39,084 nt of DNA, from IMG/VR virus record IMGVR_UViG_3300017615_000002, positions 1-39,084 of that record, one strand, 5' to 3'. The first letter of the stretch is position 1. Each line of letters begins with the position of its first letter. Position numbers and translations under genes: made by a program. The notes beneath the pieces are model-generated. The model saw only the letters and a list, made by a program, of their open reading frames with translations, searched no databases and had not been told where the DNA came from. Of the stretch, positions 20,873-30,241 are shown in pieces. Origin of the DNA: a virus.

Positions 20873-21419
20873 GTCTAGCTTAGGCAAGCAGCGCAGTCTC
20901 GGCACATTCGGGATGCAGGGCCTAAAAGAGTTAGAGGCAGCGCTTGGTGAATTGGGTAAGGCGACGGCGCGAAACGTAATGACGCGGGCGCTTATCAAAT
21001 CAGCCGAGCCCATAAAGCAGGCAGCAATAGCCTACGCGCCACGCGATCAGGGCAACTTGGCCGAGAGTATCACGGTTAGCGTCAAGACAACGGCGCGTGC
21101 GGGTAAGAAGGCTTTTGGTGAGGCCATGAAAAAGGGCGCAAGTCGGGCAGAGGCCGGGGCCGCTGCTCGGACGGCAAACAAGGGCGCTAAGGGCAAGGAT
21201 AGCTTTAGCCAAATCTTTATCGGCCCAACTGGCGACGGCTATTATGGCATGTTTAGCGAGTTTGGTACCAAGAACATGGCGGCCCAACCGTTCATGAGGC
21301 CTGCTTTTGATGCGGGTGCAAATCAAGCGCTGGCGACGATCAAGGACAATCTTGTCACCGAGATTGAGAAGGCACGCCAACGCGCGGCCAAGAAAGCCTT
21401 GAAGAAGGCAAAAACTTAA
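20865..21419 (+). CDS. HK97 gp10-family tail component
   Basis: This 184-residue protein has the gp10 pattern: GLKELEAALGELGKATARNV, ALIKSAEPIKQAAIAYAPRD, QGNLAESITV, IFIGPTGDGYYGMFSEFGTK, PFMRPAFDAGANQAL. An unusually basic, alanine-rich insertion (about 82-110) and a lysine-rich tail are present. It belongs to the head-tail joining or tail completion proteins. It overlaps the adaptor gene by 8 bp. Confidence 0.88.
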   Translation: MAKSSLGKQRSLGTFGMQGLKELEAALGELGKATARNVMTRALIKSAEPIKQAAIAYAPRDQGNLAESITVSVKTTARAGKKAFGEAMKKGASRAEAGAAARTANKGAKGKDSFSQIFIGPTGDGYYGMFSEFGTKNMAAQPFMRPAFDAGANQALATIKDNLVTEIEKARQRAAKKALKKAKT

Positions 21420-21429
21420 AGGATCACCA

Positions 21430-21822
21430 ATGGAAGAGGCATTGCGGTCCTATTTGCTGGCACAGAGCGGCGTTTCTAGCCTGATTGCAGACCGCGCCTA
21501 CTGGAACATGCGGCCACAGGGTGCGGCCCTTCCTGCGCTAGTTCTGAGGATTGTAAGCCGCACGCCAAACTATGTGTTTGAGGGCGGCTCTGATCTGGCT
21601 GACGCGCGTGTCCAGGTTGATTGCTACGGCATCACCTATGCACAAACCAAGACCTTGGCGCGGGCAGTTCGCGCGCCTTTGGACGGCCTGAGATTTTCGC
21701 AATCGGGCCAAAACTACCAAGCATTTTTTCTAACCGAACGAGACCTGTCCGAAGCGGGCACGACTGAGGCCGAGCGGGTTCATCGCATCAGCCTTGACTT
21801 TCAAATCTGGCATCAGGAGTAA
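21430..21822 (+). CDS. DUF3168-family tail completion protein
   Basis: This 130-residue protein matches the DUF3168/tail terminator-like family: EEALRSYLLAQSGVSSLIAD (2-21), RAYWNMRPQGAALPALVLRI, RVQVDCYGITYAQTKTLARA and RVHRISLDFQIWHQE at the end. It caps the tail tube. It has its own ribosome site (AAAGGA). The order adaptor, gp10, DUF3168, tail tube is the usual one. Confidence 0.88.
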   Translation: MEEALRSYLLAQSGVSSLIADRAYWNMRPQGAALPALVLRIVSRTPNYVFEGGSDLADARVQVDCYGITYAQTKTLARAVRAPLDGLRFSQSGQNYQAFFLTERDLSEAGTTEAERVHRISLDFQIWHQE

Positions 21823-21827
21823 ATAAA

Positions 21828-22250
21828 ATGGCGGCTAAGATTGGCTTAGGCACTACCGTTGGATATGAAACCACACCGGGCGGCGGCACCTATACGACTG
21901 TCGGCGAGGTGTTCGAGTTTTCGCCACCTGCATCGTCTATGGACACGGTGGACGCGACCGACTTTTCGCACACAGACGGTCACCGCCGTTTCATTGCTGG
22001 CCTGATCGATGCGGGCGAAGTGACTTTCACGCTTCATTATGACCCTGCTTTGACGGTCTATGGCGCAATTGACACCATGTATAAGGCCCGCGTGCAGCGC
22101 AAATGGAAGTTCATCTATGCTGGTTCGACCGTCAACACGGTGATTGACGCTCTTATTACTGGCCTTGGTCGTGCCGTTCCAATGGACGAAAAGATGACCA
22201 TGGAAGTCACTTTGAAGGTTTCCGGCCTTCTGACTGAGGCGGCTTCGTAA
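21828..22250 (+). CDS. major tail tube protein
   Basis: This 140-residue protein fits small siphovirus tail tube proteins: FEFSPPASSMDTVDATDFSH (29-48), RRFIAGLIDAGEVTFTLHYD, and RKWKFIYAGST strands. It should polymerise in hexameric rings around the tape measure. AGGAG lies inside the end of the previous gene. The next gene starts in TAATG. Confidence 0.88.
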   Translation: MAAKIGLGTTVGYETTPGGGTYTTVGEVFEFSPPASSMDTVDATDFSHTDGHRRFIAGLIDAGEVTFTLHYDPALTVYGAIDTMYKARVQRKWKFIYAGSTVNTVIDALITGLGRAVPMDEKMTMEVTLKVSGLLTEAAS

Positions 22251-22603
22251 TGAAGTTTACCCCAGTTCCTTTCACTGTCGGCGAGTCCCAATATCAGGTG
22301 GTGTTGGGCCTTTCCGAGGTGGCGCAGATTGAGAAGGCTTGCGAGGCAGGCTTTCCGACTGTGATGAACCAGCTCCAAATGGGCTTTCTGTCCGCGATTT
22401 ACACGGTCGCTTCGGTGTCGGTGAAGGTCAAGAACGATCTTGGTTTCGTGCCTATCGAAATGAACGAAGTTGGCCTGATCTGTAACGATAAGAAAGCTGG
22501 CTTTATAAAGGCGCTGGCCACGGCTACCGAGCAATTGGGAAACGTGCTTGGCTTGCAGGAACCCTCCAAGAAACCTTCAAAGAGTGGGTCCGCCTCGGAC
22601 TAG
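22250..22603 (+). CDS. tail assembly chaperone G (unshifted product)
   Basis: This 117-residue product is read when the ribosome stays in frame. It includes VGESQYQVVLGLSEVAQIEK (10-29) and a helical body, then an unstructured SKKPSKSGSASD tail. The heptamer GGGAAAC at 22537-22543, in the correct phase, allows a shift into the T frame. The order tail tube, G/GT, tape measure is as in lambda. Confidence 0.88.
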   Translation: MKFTPVPFTVGESQYQVVLGLSEVAQIEKACEAGFPTVMNQLQMGFLSAIYTVASVSVKVKNDLGFVPIEMNEVGLICNDKKAGFIKALATATEQLGNVLGLQEPSKKPSKSGSASD

Positions 22604-22851
22604 ACCCGCAAGCCTTTTTCGACCTTGACGATTGGGCGGTTGAGGCGGCGTTCGAGGGTGCGATTGAAAAAGACCGCAACACTTGGAAGCAGGCCGCCTT
22701 TATCGCGCATCAATCTGGATCGATGGCACGCGTTAAAAAAGTGCCACCGCTCAAAGACATGATCTCACAATTTGATCCTAAGCCCAACAATTCAGCCGAA
22801 TTGCTGCGGACGTATCTAGAAGCCTTGGGAGGCACGACGCATGGCGAATAA
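22250..22851 (+). CDS. tail assembly chaperone GT (-1 frameshift product)
   Basis: After GGGAAAC the -1 frame stays open from 22543 to the TAA at 22849-22851 and adds 102 residues to the first 98, about 200 in all. The T part is clearly coding: QETFKEWVRLGLDPQAFFDL, WAVEAAFEGAIEKDRNTWKQ, AAFIAHQSG, VKKVPPLKDMISQF and SAELLRTYLEALGG. It has no start codon of its own near its beginning. GT recruits tail tube protein to the tape measure during tail assembly. The T frame overlaps the tape-measure start by 11 bp. Confidence 0.88.
22537..22543 (+). other. -1 frameshift slippery heptamer GGGAAAC
   Basis: The sequence G GGA AAC fits X XXY YYZ in the G frame and is close to the lambda GGGAAAG site. 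The -1 frame downstream is open for 102 codons with recognisable protein, while the zero frame ends 57 bp after it. Confidence 0.85.
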
Positions 22852-24808
22852 TGGTGCGGTCGCTGCTCTCTTTGTTTCGATGGGGATTGATACTGCTGAG
22901 TTTTCTGAAGGTCTAAAGAAGGCTTATTCGCAGGCTGGGAACTTCGGCGCTAAATTCGCGGCTATCGGTAAAACGGTCGCTCTGGCCGGGGCTGCGATGG
23001 CGGCTTCGGCTGGGGCGGCCTTTGTCACATTTGGGACTCAAGCCCTAACCGCCGCTGATGACATTGGCGATGCTGCGGCTCGGATTGGTGTCAGTGCTGA
23101 GGCGTTCCAAAAGCTAGGCGCTGCGGCGTCTGCGGCTGGTGGCACGCCCGAATTGATGACGGCGGCGCTTGATAAGCTAAACGTGGGTCTGGGTCAGTTC
23201 CAAGCCACGGGAAAAGGCCCTGCGGCTGCAGCATTTGCTCAGCTAGGCCTATCGTCCAAGATTGCCAGCGGTGAGATTGCCAACTCAGAACAGGCCTTCT
23301 ACGCCGCTGCTAAGGCCATGGAGGGCATTTCTAGCCCAGCCGAAAAGGCCGCTCTGTCGGCCAAGCTATTCGGCAAGGCTGCTGGCCCTGACATGCTCGA
23401 AGTTCTGGCCGCAGGTGAGGCTGGTTTGCGTGGTTATGGCGAGGCTGCGGCAAATAGTGGCCGGATCATGTCCAATGAGATGGTTGAGAAGCTGCCCGCG
23501 ATGAAGGTCAAGCTAGACGAGGCCAAGTTAGCCTTATCGCAAATGGCCACGGTGTTCGCGGGTCAAGCGTTGATCTCGACCGAGAAATTCTTTGACGCGC
23601 TCGGGCCTGCTATTCAGTCGGTTCGAAACATGGCCGTCCAAGTTGGTGAGTTTTTGCGCCCATCTATGGAGGCTCTAAGCGCGTCTTTCTCCAAACTTGC
23701 CTCTAATCAGGCGTTTATCACTTTCCTAAAGGGCGTCGCCGCTCTGGCTGGTGGCACGTTGGTCGTGAGTTTTAGGGCCTTCCTAGAGGTCGTCAATCTG
23801 GTGATTAAGGCGCTGGACTGGGCTTTCCAGAAGATCGCGCCAATGGTGAACGCTATTGCAGGCGCGGTTCCTAAGATCGTGGCCGCATTTGATCCTGCCA
23901 CACGCGCGCTTGAGCGATTCACCAACACCGCCAAGAAGATGGAAAATGACGTCACCAAGAACAGCTACGTTCCTGACATGGTGGACGCCATTGTCCGGCA
24001 CATGCAGCGGTCGGATAAGGCTTTCAACGAGAGCACGGCGGTCATGCAGCGCTATGTCGAGAACGCCAAGCAAATGGCGGCGGACGTTCGCGCCTTTGAC
24101 CTTATGTCGCAGGCCGAGCGCGCTTCTGGTGCTATCTCTCGCGCTGATGCACGCCGCGCACGTCCTGACTTCTTGGGCAATGTCGGCGCCATCAAGGTAA
24201 AAGATTCGCCGCTCACCTCGACCGACTGGATCGACAAGTGGAAAGACGCCCAAACCAAGGCAATCAACGACAACGACCAATTGCGCGAGGCTTTTGCGTC
24301 CACCTTTAGCGACGGTCTGTCCGAGGCCCTAAACGGCAATGGCGGCAACTGGCTCAAGAGCTGGTGGCAAAAGACCATGCAAAACGCCTTCCAAAACGCG
24401 GCCAATAACGCGGGTAAAATCCTTTACGACTTGCTCAATAAGTCGGGCAGCTCGTCTGGCTCGGGCGGCGGTGGTGGAGTTGGCGATTGGGTTAAGATTA
24501 TTGCGTCGTTCTTTTCCAAGTCCCCGGGCTTTGCCTCGGGCGGCTCGTTCAAAGTTGGCGGATCTGGTGGCACCGATTCCAAATATATCGGGATGCGCTT
24601 AACCCCCGGCGAAATGGTCAATGTGACCAAGCCCGGAAACGACAATGGCGGCGTGATTATGATTCCTGTGTCGCTTGGTGGCGAGCAGATCGAAACGATC
24701 ATGGTGGACATAGCAACCCGTCAAGCCACGGTGGTGACAAGCGCCGCTTTCCAAGGCGTCGCCACGTCTCAAGAGCGGGCTAAGACTTATTCGAGGTTTG
24801 CGCGATGA
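22841..24808 (+). CDS. tail tape measure protein
   Basis: This 655-residue protein is the longest helical tail gene, right after the chaperones. The N-terminus (VAALFVSMGIDTAEFSEGLK) is typical. Hydrophobic Ala-rich segments lie near 40-65, with a second at about 300-335 that may insert in the host membrane. The C-terminus has GSGGGGGVGDW, FASGGSFKVGGSGGTDSKYI and LTPGEMVNVT, as in many tape measures. By the usual rule (about 0.15 nm per residue) the tail would be roughly 100 nm; this is an estimate. Confidence 0.93.
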   Translation: MANNGAVAALFVSMGIDTAEFSEGLKKAYSQAGNFGAKFAAIGKTVALAGAAMAASAGAAFVTFGTQALTAADDIGDAAARIGVSAEAFQKLGAAASAAGGTPELMTAALDKLNVGLGQFQATGKGPAAAAFAQLGLSSKIASGEIANSEQAFYAAAKAMEGISSPAEKAALSAKLFGKAAGPDMLEVLAAGEAGLRGYGEAAANSGRIMSNEMVEKLPAMKVKLDEAKLALSQMATVFAGQALISTEKFFDALGPAIQSVRNMAVQVGEFLRPSMEALSASFSKLASNQAFITFLKGVAALAGGTLVVSFRAFLEVVNLVIKALDWAFQKIAPMVNAIAGAVPKIVAAFDPATRALERFTNTAKKMENDVTKNSYVPDMVDAIVRHMQRSDKAFNESTAVMQRYVENAKQMAADVRAFDLMSQAERASGAISRADARRARPDFLGNVGAIKVKDSPLTSTDWIDKWKDAQTKAINDNDQLREAFASTFSDGLSEALNGNGGNWLKSWWQKTMQNAFQNAANNAGKILYDLLNKSGSSSGSGGGGGVGDWVKIIASFFSKSPGFASGGSFKVGGSGGTDSKYIGMRLTPGEMVNVTKPGNDNGGVIMIPVSLGGEQIETIMVDIATRQATVVTSAAFQGVATSQERAKTYSRFAR

Positions 24809-25395
24809 CTTTCACATGGCCTTCTGGCGTGATTGGCAATGTTCAAACCGAGACACCAATAGCCATCGGTAATCCCCAAACTAGCCCGCTGACTGGCTCT
24901 ACTCAGGGCGGCGGGTCTAGCGTGATTATGTGGTCGCTCGGCCTAGAGTTTCCGCCACAGACCAATCTGTCAAACGTTCGTTCGGTTCGCAACATCTTGG
25001 CCAAGGCTAAGCAGGACACGGTGGCTATTCAAGTTCGCCAACCGGGGCTTACAATTGGCACGCCGGGGACAATCACGGTCGCGTCGGGTCACACGGCAGG
25101 CACCAAGACTTTGCCGCTCCAAGGCATTGCAGGCGGGTTTGGCTTTGTCGCTGGCCAGTTCATTTCGGTTCAAACGGGCGGGCGCTGGTATCTCTACACC
25201 TTGGACGCTGACAGCCCCGCAGGCGCGTCTTCTCGCTCTGTCACCCTGACTAGCACGACGCGGGCGGCTCATGCGTCTGGCAACTCGGTCGAGGTCACAG
25301 CGCCTTGGATTGAGGGATGGATCGAGCAGACATCGCTTACGGCTAACACGGCAGCCCACTACGGCTTCACGCTCTCGATCAGGGAAGCGCGATGA
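24805..25395 (+). CDS. distal tail-type protein
   Basis: The 196-residue product follows the tape measure (ATGA overlap), where distal tail proteins sit. It is beta-rich: FTWPSGVIGNVQTETPIAIG, VIMWSLGLEFPPQTNLSNVR, QGIAGGFGFVAGQFISVQTG, and a closing AHYGFTLSIREAR. It resembles tail proteins that attach the hub in alphaproteobacterial phages. The exact family is not certain. Confidence 0.7.
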   Translation: MTFTWPSGVIGNVQTETPIAIGNPQTSPLTGSTQGGGSSVIMWSLGLEFPPQTNLSNVRSVRNILAKAKQDTVAIQVRQPGLTIGTPGTITVASGHTAGTKTLPLQGIAGGFGFVAGQFISVQTGGRWYLYTLDADSPAGASSRSVTLTSTTRAAHASGNSVEVTAPWIEGWIEQTSLTANTAAHYGFTLSIREAR

Positions 25396-26024
25396 CCATA
25401 GAGACCGCAGCGCAGGGAAATGCGCCTGAGTTTCTTGAGCTGGTTGAAATCACTTGGCCTTCTGGCATCGTTCGCATGCTGAAAGGTCCAGGCATCGTCA
25501 CGGCACTCTCTCAGACTTGGGAATCGATCAACGACACATGGGGTCAAATCCTGTCCCTTGGTGCGCGGTCTGAAAAAGCTGGCGAGATTTCTAACCGCGA
25601 TTTGGTTTTAACCACCACGGCTTCGGTTCGTTCGCAGCTTTGGTATGGTGCTACACGTTGGTCACAGGTCCGGATATGGGAAGCCAGCCGCGACCCGATC
25701 ACAGGGACAATAGATGTCGCTACAGACCCTTGGATTGGCTTTATTGACGATGTTGATGCCGAAGACGGTATCGACGGCGCGGTAACTCTGACGCTGGTTT
25801 CAAATGCGGCAATCTTGCGCGAGCCCGACGCTGGTGCGCTGACAAGCACGACTTCTCAAAACCGCTTTGTCACAGGCGACACGGCCTTTGACTTTATCAG
25901 CGGGCCGGTTCGCGATCCGTTTAGCTTACAGGGAACCAATCCCACGGGCGGCTACAATAACGGGTCTGGCGGAACGGGCGGCGGCTTTAACGACTTTGGC
26001 GACTTCAGGTTTGATAATCGATGA
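25392..26024 (+). CDS. tail hub/baseplate protein (DUF2163-like)
   Basis: This 210-residue protein contains APEFLELVEITWPSGIVRML, EISNRDLVLTTTASVRSQLW, RIWEASRDPITGTI, DPWIGFIDDVDAEDGIDGAV and a Gly/Asn-rich tail (GGYNNGSGGTGGGFNDFGD). The beta-rich middle and gene order (distal tail, this, peptidase, tip) fit the hub proteins of alphaproteobacterial siphophages and gene transfer agents. The family name is tentative. Confidence 0.65.
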   Translation: MTIETAAQGNAPEFLELVEITWPSGIVRMLKGPGIVTALSQTWESINDTWGQILSLGARSEKAGEISNRDLVLTTTASVRSQLWYGATRWSQVRIWEASRDPITGTIDVATDPWIGFIDDVDAEDGIDGAVTLTLVSNAAILREPDAGALTSTTSQNRFVTGDTAFDFISGPVRDPFSLQGTNPTGGYNNGSGGTGGGFNDFGDFRFDNR

Positions 26025-26470
26025 ACCTTCACGACCGTACCATGAAAGCGCAATTGCTATTTAATGAGTGGCATAATCAGCCGCACATTTGGGGCTCGCT
26101 TGATTGCGCACACATGGCCGCTCGCATGGTCGAAATCATCACGGGCTCTAAGCCTATGGCGGATTGGCCAGCCTATGAGAGCGAACAGCAGGCTTTCAAG
26201 GCGGTGCGGGCTAAGGGCTTCAAGTCGCTACAGGATGCGGTCTCAAGCTATGCCACGCCGTTGGACGGGCCTTTATTTGCCATTGCGGGCGACATTGTAG
26301 CGATCAAGGCCAAACTGGAACGGATGCCTGCTCTTGGTGTCTGTCTCGGGCCTGATGCGGTGCTTTGTTTCTATTCCGATCTGGACGCAAACGGCGAGCC
26401 TATTTCTGGCACCGCGCGGGCTCGTCGCCTTGATATGCAGTTTGCCGAACACGCTTGGAGGGTTGGTTAA
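26021..26470 (+). CDS. DUF6950/NlpC-P60-like tail peptidase
   Basis: This 149-residue protein begins near FNEWHNQPHIWGSLDCAHMA (14-33), where the cysteine in WGSLDCA is the expected nucleophile of this papain-like group. GDIVAIKAKLERMPALGVCL (about 90-109) is the second conserved strand. It may loosen peptidoglycan at infection or process the tip. The catalytic histidine is not obvious. Coupled by ATGA and TAATG. Confidence 0.8.
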   Translation: MNLHDRTMKAQLLFNEWHNQPHIWGSLDCAHMAARMVEIITGSKPMADWPAYESEQQAFKAVRAKGFKSLQDAVSSYATPLDGPLFAIAGDIVAIKAKLERMPALGVCLGPDAVLCFYSDLDANGEPISGTARARRLDMQFAEHAWRVG

Positions 26471-29400
26471 TGCCTCAAGTGGTAGCTATTGCGGTTGCGG
26501 CATTTCAGGCAGCGGCAACTGTCGCAACGACTGTTGGCGCGGCTATGGGCTTCTCTGGCATTGCTGCAACAGTGGCAGGTGCGGCTTCGATTATTAGCTC
26601 AACCACGCAAATGTGGAGCGCCATTTCATCTGCGGTTGGTGCTAAGCCTAAAGTGAGTGCGTCAACGACGCAGCTACAGACCAAAGTTGGCGCGGTCACG
26701 CCTCGCTCCATCATCATGGGGCGGACGGCTGTTGCCGGCACGCTTCTAACGCCAACGCCACTCCAAAGCGGACGCGGCAATGCTTTGGCCACCAACTTCT
26801 ATGCGCTCTCCCATGTCGGTCCGTCCGGCGTGGTTGAGTCGGTCCAGTGGGGTGAAGATACGGTTACCTTTGACGGCAGTGGTCAGGCCATTGGTAAATA
26901 TGCCAACAACATGTGGCTGTTCCAAAAGAATGGATCATGGTCACAGACCGCAATCACGTTCACCGGGACGCCGGGCATCGGATCTGACACGCCAGCCGCA
27001 TGGGATAGCACCAAGAAGGCACAGGGCTGTCTCGTGGTTGCTTTGGTGGTGCGATACGCGGCGTCGGTTTTGGCGAACAACATGCAGACACCGCTATTTG
27101 TGGTCGATGCCAACGCTGTAGCGCTCACAGACCCGCGCACGGGTTTGGCGGCTACCACACAGGCCCAGCGCCGCAATCCCGCTGTATGGGCTTATTCTTG
27201 GCGTCTAGGGTGGTTTCAGAACAGCAAGCGCGTCATTGGCATGGGGCAGGCTTCGTCTGAGGTTCATGCGGCTGGTTACGCCTATGCGGCGAACGTGGCA
27301 GACGCGAACGGCTGGACAATTGGCGGCGAAGCCACGACTGCCGATGATCGCTATGCGGTCGAGAGTGCTATTCTTCAGGCCTGCGCGTCGGTTCCAGTTG
27401 AGCGCAATGGGCTGCAATCGGTTGTCACAAGCGCCACGCGGGCTAGCGTTGGCACGATTACAAGCGATGATTTGCGGGCGGGTCCAAAGTGGCGATATGC
27501 CACGCAACAGACCTCGCGACCAACGGCAATTCAGACCCGCTATCGGTCTGAAACAAACCGCTGGCAGGTGGTTGAAGGCGTTGAAGTCACCGACGCCTCT
27601 TGGCTGACGCAGGACGCAGGACGCGAAAAGCGCGTTACAGTGGAATATCCCTATGCGGCTGGTGGTTCGGCCCATGTCGGCCATTTGGCAGCTTTAGACG
27701 CCTCTAATGCCAGAGAGCCCTTGGTCTTCACGCTGCAATGCAAGCAGCAGGCGCGCTATGCGGGCTTTGTTGGTGATGCGGTAACGATTTCTCTGCCTGA
27801 GATCGGGCTCTCATCTACCAAGATGATCGTCATGTCGCGCGTCGTGAACCCTGACGGCACGGTCGACTATGAGTTATTGGTTGAAACCGACGCCAAATAT
27901 GCGTTTGCGGCTGGCAAAACGAGCGCGGCACCATCGTTCACGCTAAATCCGGGCTTTGACATCTTCAATGTTCCGCAACCTGACTTGGCGGATTGGACGG
28001 CGGTTGCAGCCCAGATCACAAGCGGCGGCACAACGTCCTTGCCAATCGTTCGGGTCACGGGCTCGGCATCAAATTACGATTTCGCGTCGGGCGTTGTGTT
28101 TAAACTGCGGCTTAATTCGGGCGGTTCGCCTTGGGTCGTTTCTGAGGATGCACCACCTGCTGCGACTCAGCATGAGTTCCGAGGGCTTACGAACGCCACA
28201 AGCTACATCGTGGGTATCGCCTATCGCGGCGTCACGGGCGTTGAAGGACCAGTTCGCGAATTAGCGGCAGTTACGACTGGCGTTTTGGTCTCTAACGAGG
28301 CCGCAACTGTCCCTTGGGATGGCGTCTCCGGCACTGGAAAGCCTGATGACAATGCTACAGTCGGCGGAACCATTGGAACCGACATTCGTTTTCCTGATAC
28401 CACCATCGCTCCAATTGGGCGGGTGGATAATGCTTATGTTCCTGCTTACGGTGCAAACCTAGTTCGATACTCGCGCGTCCTTGACACGTCAAAGCACGTT
28501 CTAGGCTTCAACAATACCGGATTCAGCGCCCCCCTGACATATGGCGTCAGCGGCGATGAAGGCTATGTCTACAGGCAGGCAGTCGGCACGGTTGCCGGGG
28601 CATCAAGCCTCGCTATCTTGCACTCCTATGCGTTAAATCGCTTTGTTGTCGCTGGTCTTTCGCGCGTTGAGGCAAGCGTTGAGGTCTACATGACGACCAA
28701 CAACGCCATAGCTTCAAAAGCTTGGGGTATTATTTACTTCTATGATTCCGCTGGCACGCAGGTTGGATCGTCTTTCTTTGATAGCACCACGCTGCAAGGT
28801 GGCTGGATCAAGGTTGAAGAGTTCGTCACCGTTCCGGGAACGGCCAAGTTTGCCATAATGGCCGCTCAAATTGACGCGGGGGCAGGGTCCATAAACCCGT
28901 TTGTCGGGATGCGGCGTGCGTTTTGTGGCGCTGCAAGGGCGGATCAAACCGCCTTCTCGCCTTACGTCGTTGGCAGTGAAAGCGACCAAGGGGCTGACGT
29001 CACAGGCGACAAGGTGGCAGGCGGCTATCTTGGTCAGGGTAACCAGTCTGGCAAAAACACTTATCGTCAATCGACGGCGCCCAGTTCGCCTGCTCAGTGG
29101 GATGAGTGGCAAGACACCTCAGTGTCACCCGTGCTGATCAAGGTGCGCTTGAGCGGGGTATGGGTGACGATTGCAGAAGAAGGATCGGACATTACAGCGC
29201 AGGCAGTGCCCTCGGTCGAAGGTCCGAAGTCAATTTCATTTGATGTTGACGCAGGGGGCGCTCTTTCGCCGGGATCGCAGGTTCCGCGTACACTTCAGTT
29301 TATCAGAAAGCGCGGCAACACGGACGTTTCGACAAGCACCACTTGGACCATTGTTAGCCCTGTAAACATCACGCTGGGCACGATCACAAATGGCGGCGTA

Positions 29401-29916
29401 AATGTGACAGCGATTGCTGCGGGGTTATCTAACTTCACAGTTCGGTCGGTGCGGGATGGGGTGACAATTGATTACCTAGTTGAGGTGAACAAGAACACCA
29501 TTGCGGCGGGGGTGACACCCCCTGATATCGTCAAAGGCGACATTGTTGACGACAACACGCTTGGCTATGTGAGCAGCACGTCTTGGACAGATGTTCTGTC
29601 TGCCAACTTACCCAACTGCCCAGGAGGCTACTTCGAAACTAGCGGATTTTACAGCCCAGCATCTGCAACAGGCAATGTAACAGTCGAGGTTCGCTTGACG
29701 GTCAACGGCACACAAGTTGGCTCTGTGTTTTCCGGGAAGGTTTTTGCAACAGGAGGCGTCGTAAATCTTGACGATCTCAGTGATGTCCTGGGCCAGTTTT
29801 TGGCGATTGGTTCTGGCAATAAAACGGTTGCGCTTCAGTTCCGTGCACCTTCGACCACAGGATCAATCAATACTGGCAACGGCCAGTTTGTGGTCAACGT
29901 TATCCCAACAACCTAA
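26470..29916 (+). CDS. tail tip / host-specificity protein (J-like)
   Basis: From the ATG at 26470 in TAATG this is 1148 residues. The N-terminal 60 residues are Ala/Gly-rich and hydrophobic (AAFQAAATVATTVGAAMGFS), as in tip proteins that plug the tail. Then comes a conserved hub-like part (SIIMGRTAVAGTLLTPTPL, NAREPLVFTLQCKQQARYAG), an FN3-like module (about 505-610) and beta-rich modules; IKVRLSGVWVTIAEEG is near 900. The C-terminal 125 residues form a probable receptor-binding or jelly-roll domain. Confidence 0.85.
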   Translation: MPQVVAIAVAAFQAAATVATTVGAAMGFSGIAATVAGAASIISSTTQMWSAISSAVGAKPKVSASTTQLQTKVGAVTPRSIIMGRTAVAGTLLTPTPLQSGRGNALATNFYALSHVGPSGVVESVQWGEDTVTFDGSGQAIGKYANNMWLFQKNGSWSQTAITFTGTPGIGSDTPAAWDSTKKAQGCLVVALVVRYAASVLANNMQTPLFVVDANAVALTDPRTGLAATTQAQRRNPAVWAYSWRLGWFQNSKRVIGMGQASSEVHAAGYAYAANVADANGWTIGGEATTADDRYAVESAILQACASVPVERNGLQSVVTSATRASVGTITSDDLRAGPKWRYATQQTSRPTAIQTRYRSETNRWQVVEGVEVTDASWLTQDAGREKRVTVEYPYAAGGSAHVGHLAALDASNAREPLVFTLQCKQQARYAGFVGDAVTISLPEIGLSSTKMIVMSRVVNPDGTVDYELLVETDAKYAFAAGKTSAAPSFTLNPGFDIFNVPQPDLADWTAVAAQITSGGTTSLPIVRVTGSASNYDFASGVVFKLRLNSGGSPWVVSEDAPPAATQHEFRGLTNATSYIVGIAYRGVTGVEGPVRELAAVTTGVLVSNEAATVPWDGVSGTGKPDDNATVGGTIGTDIRFPDTTIAPIGRVDNAYVPAYGANLVRYSRVLDTSKHVLGFNNTGFSAPLTYGVSGDEGYVYRQAVGTVAGASSLAILHSYALNRFVVAGLSRVEASVEVYMTTNNAIASKAWGIIYFYDSAGTQVGSSFFDSTTLQGGWIKVEEFVTVPGTAKFAIMAAQIDAGAGSINPFVGMRRAFCGAARADQTAFSPYVVGSESDQGADVTGDKVAGGYLGQGNQSGKNTYRQSTAPSSPAQWDEWQDTSVSPVLIKVRLSGVWVTIAEEGSDITAQAVPSVEGPKSISFDVDAGGALSPGSQVPRTLQFIRKRGNTDVSTSTTWTIVSPVNITLGTITNGGVNVTAIAAGLSNFTVRSVRDGVTIDYLVEVNKNTIAAGVTPPDIVKGDIVDDNTLGYVSSTSWTDVLSANLPNCPGGYFETSGFYSPASATGNVTVEVRLTVNGTQVGSVFSGKVFATGGVVNLDDLSDVLGQFLAIGSGNKTVALQFRAPSTTGSINTGNGQFVVNVIPTT

Positions 29917-29927
29917 AGGCAAAATCA

Positions 29928-30233
29928 ATGAACCTCATCGACCTTAGAAGCCGCATTGAAACAATTGCTTGGGGACCAAGCGGCACAGATGCCCTAAAGG
30001 TGGCTACCGCTTCGCCTTCGCCTGTCGCCGTGGTCTGTGCGGCCTTTGAAGACATGCGCAATCGCACGGATTTGAATGAGGCAGAGATCGAGCTTTTGCG
30101 CGCGTGCTGCCAGATCATCCGCAAAAACCAGTTTCACGGCCTCGCAAGTGAGGCGGTCAACGTTGAAGCGGCACTACCGCCACCACCCGCGCCGCCAGTT
30201 CCACCACCCGCGCCAACAACCGAAGAATCCTAG
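29928..30233 (+). CDS. hypothetical protein with proline-rich C-terminus
   Basis: The 101-residue product has a helical first part (IDLRSRIETIAWGPSGTDAL, TDLNEAEIELLRACCQIIRK) and a C-terminal PPPPAPPVPPPAPTTEES. It follows the tip gene with its own ribosome site. It may bind another tail or cell component through the proline tail. Function unknown. Confidence 0.6.
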   Translation: MNLIDLRSRIETIAWGPSGTDALKVATASPSPVAVVCAAFEDMRNRTDLNEAEIELLRACCQIIRKNQFHGLASEAVNVEAALPPPPAPPVPPPAPTTEES

Positions 30234-30241
30234 AGGCCCCC

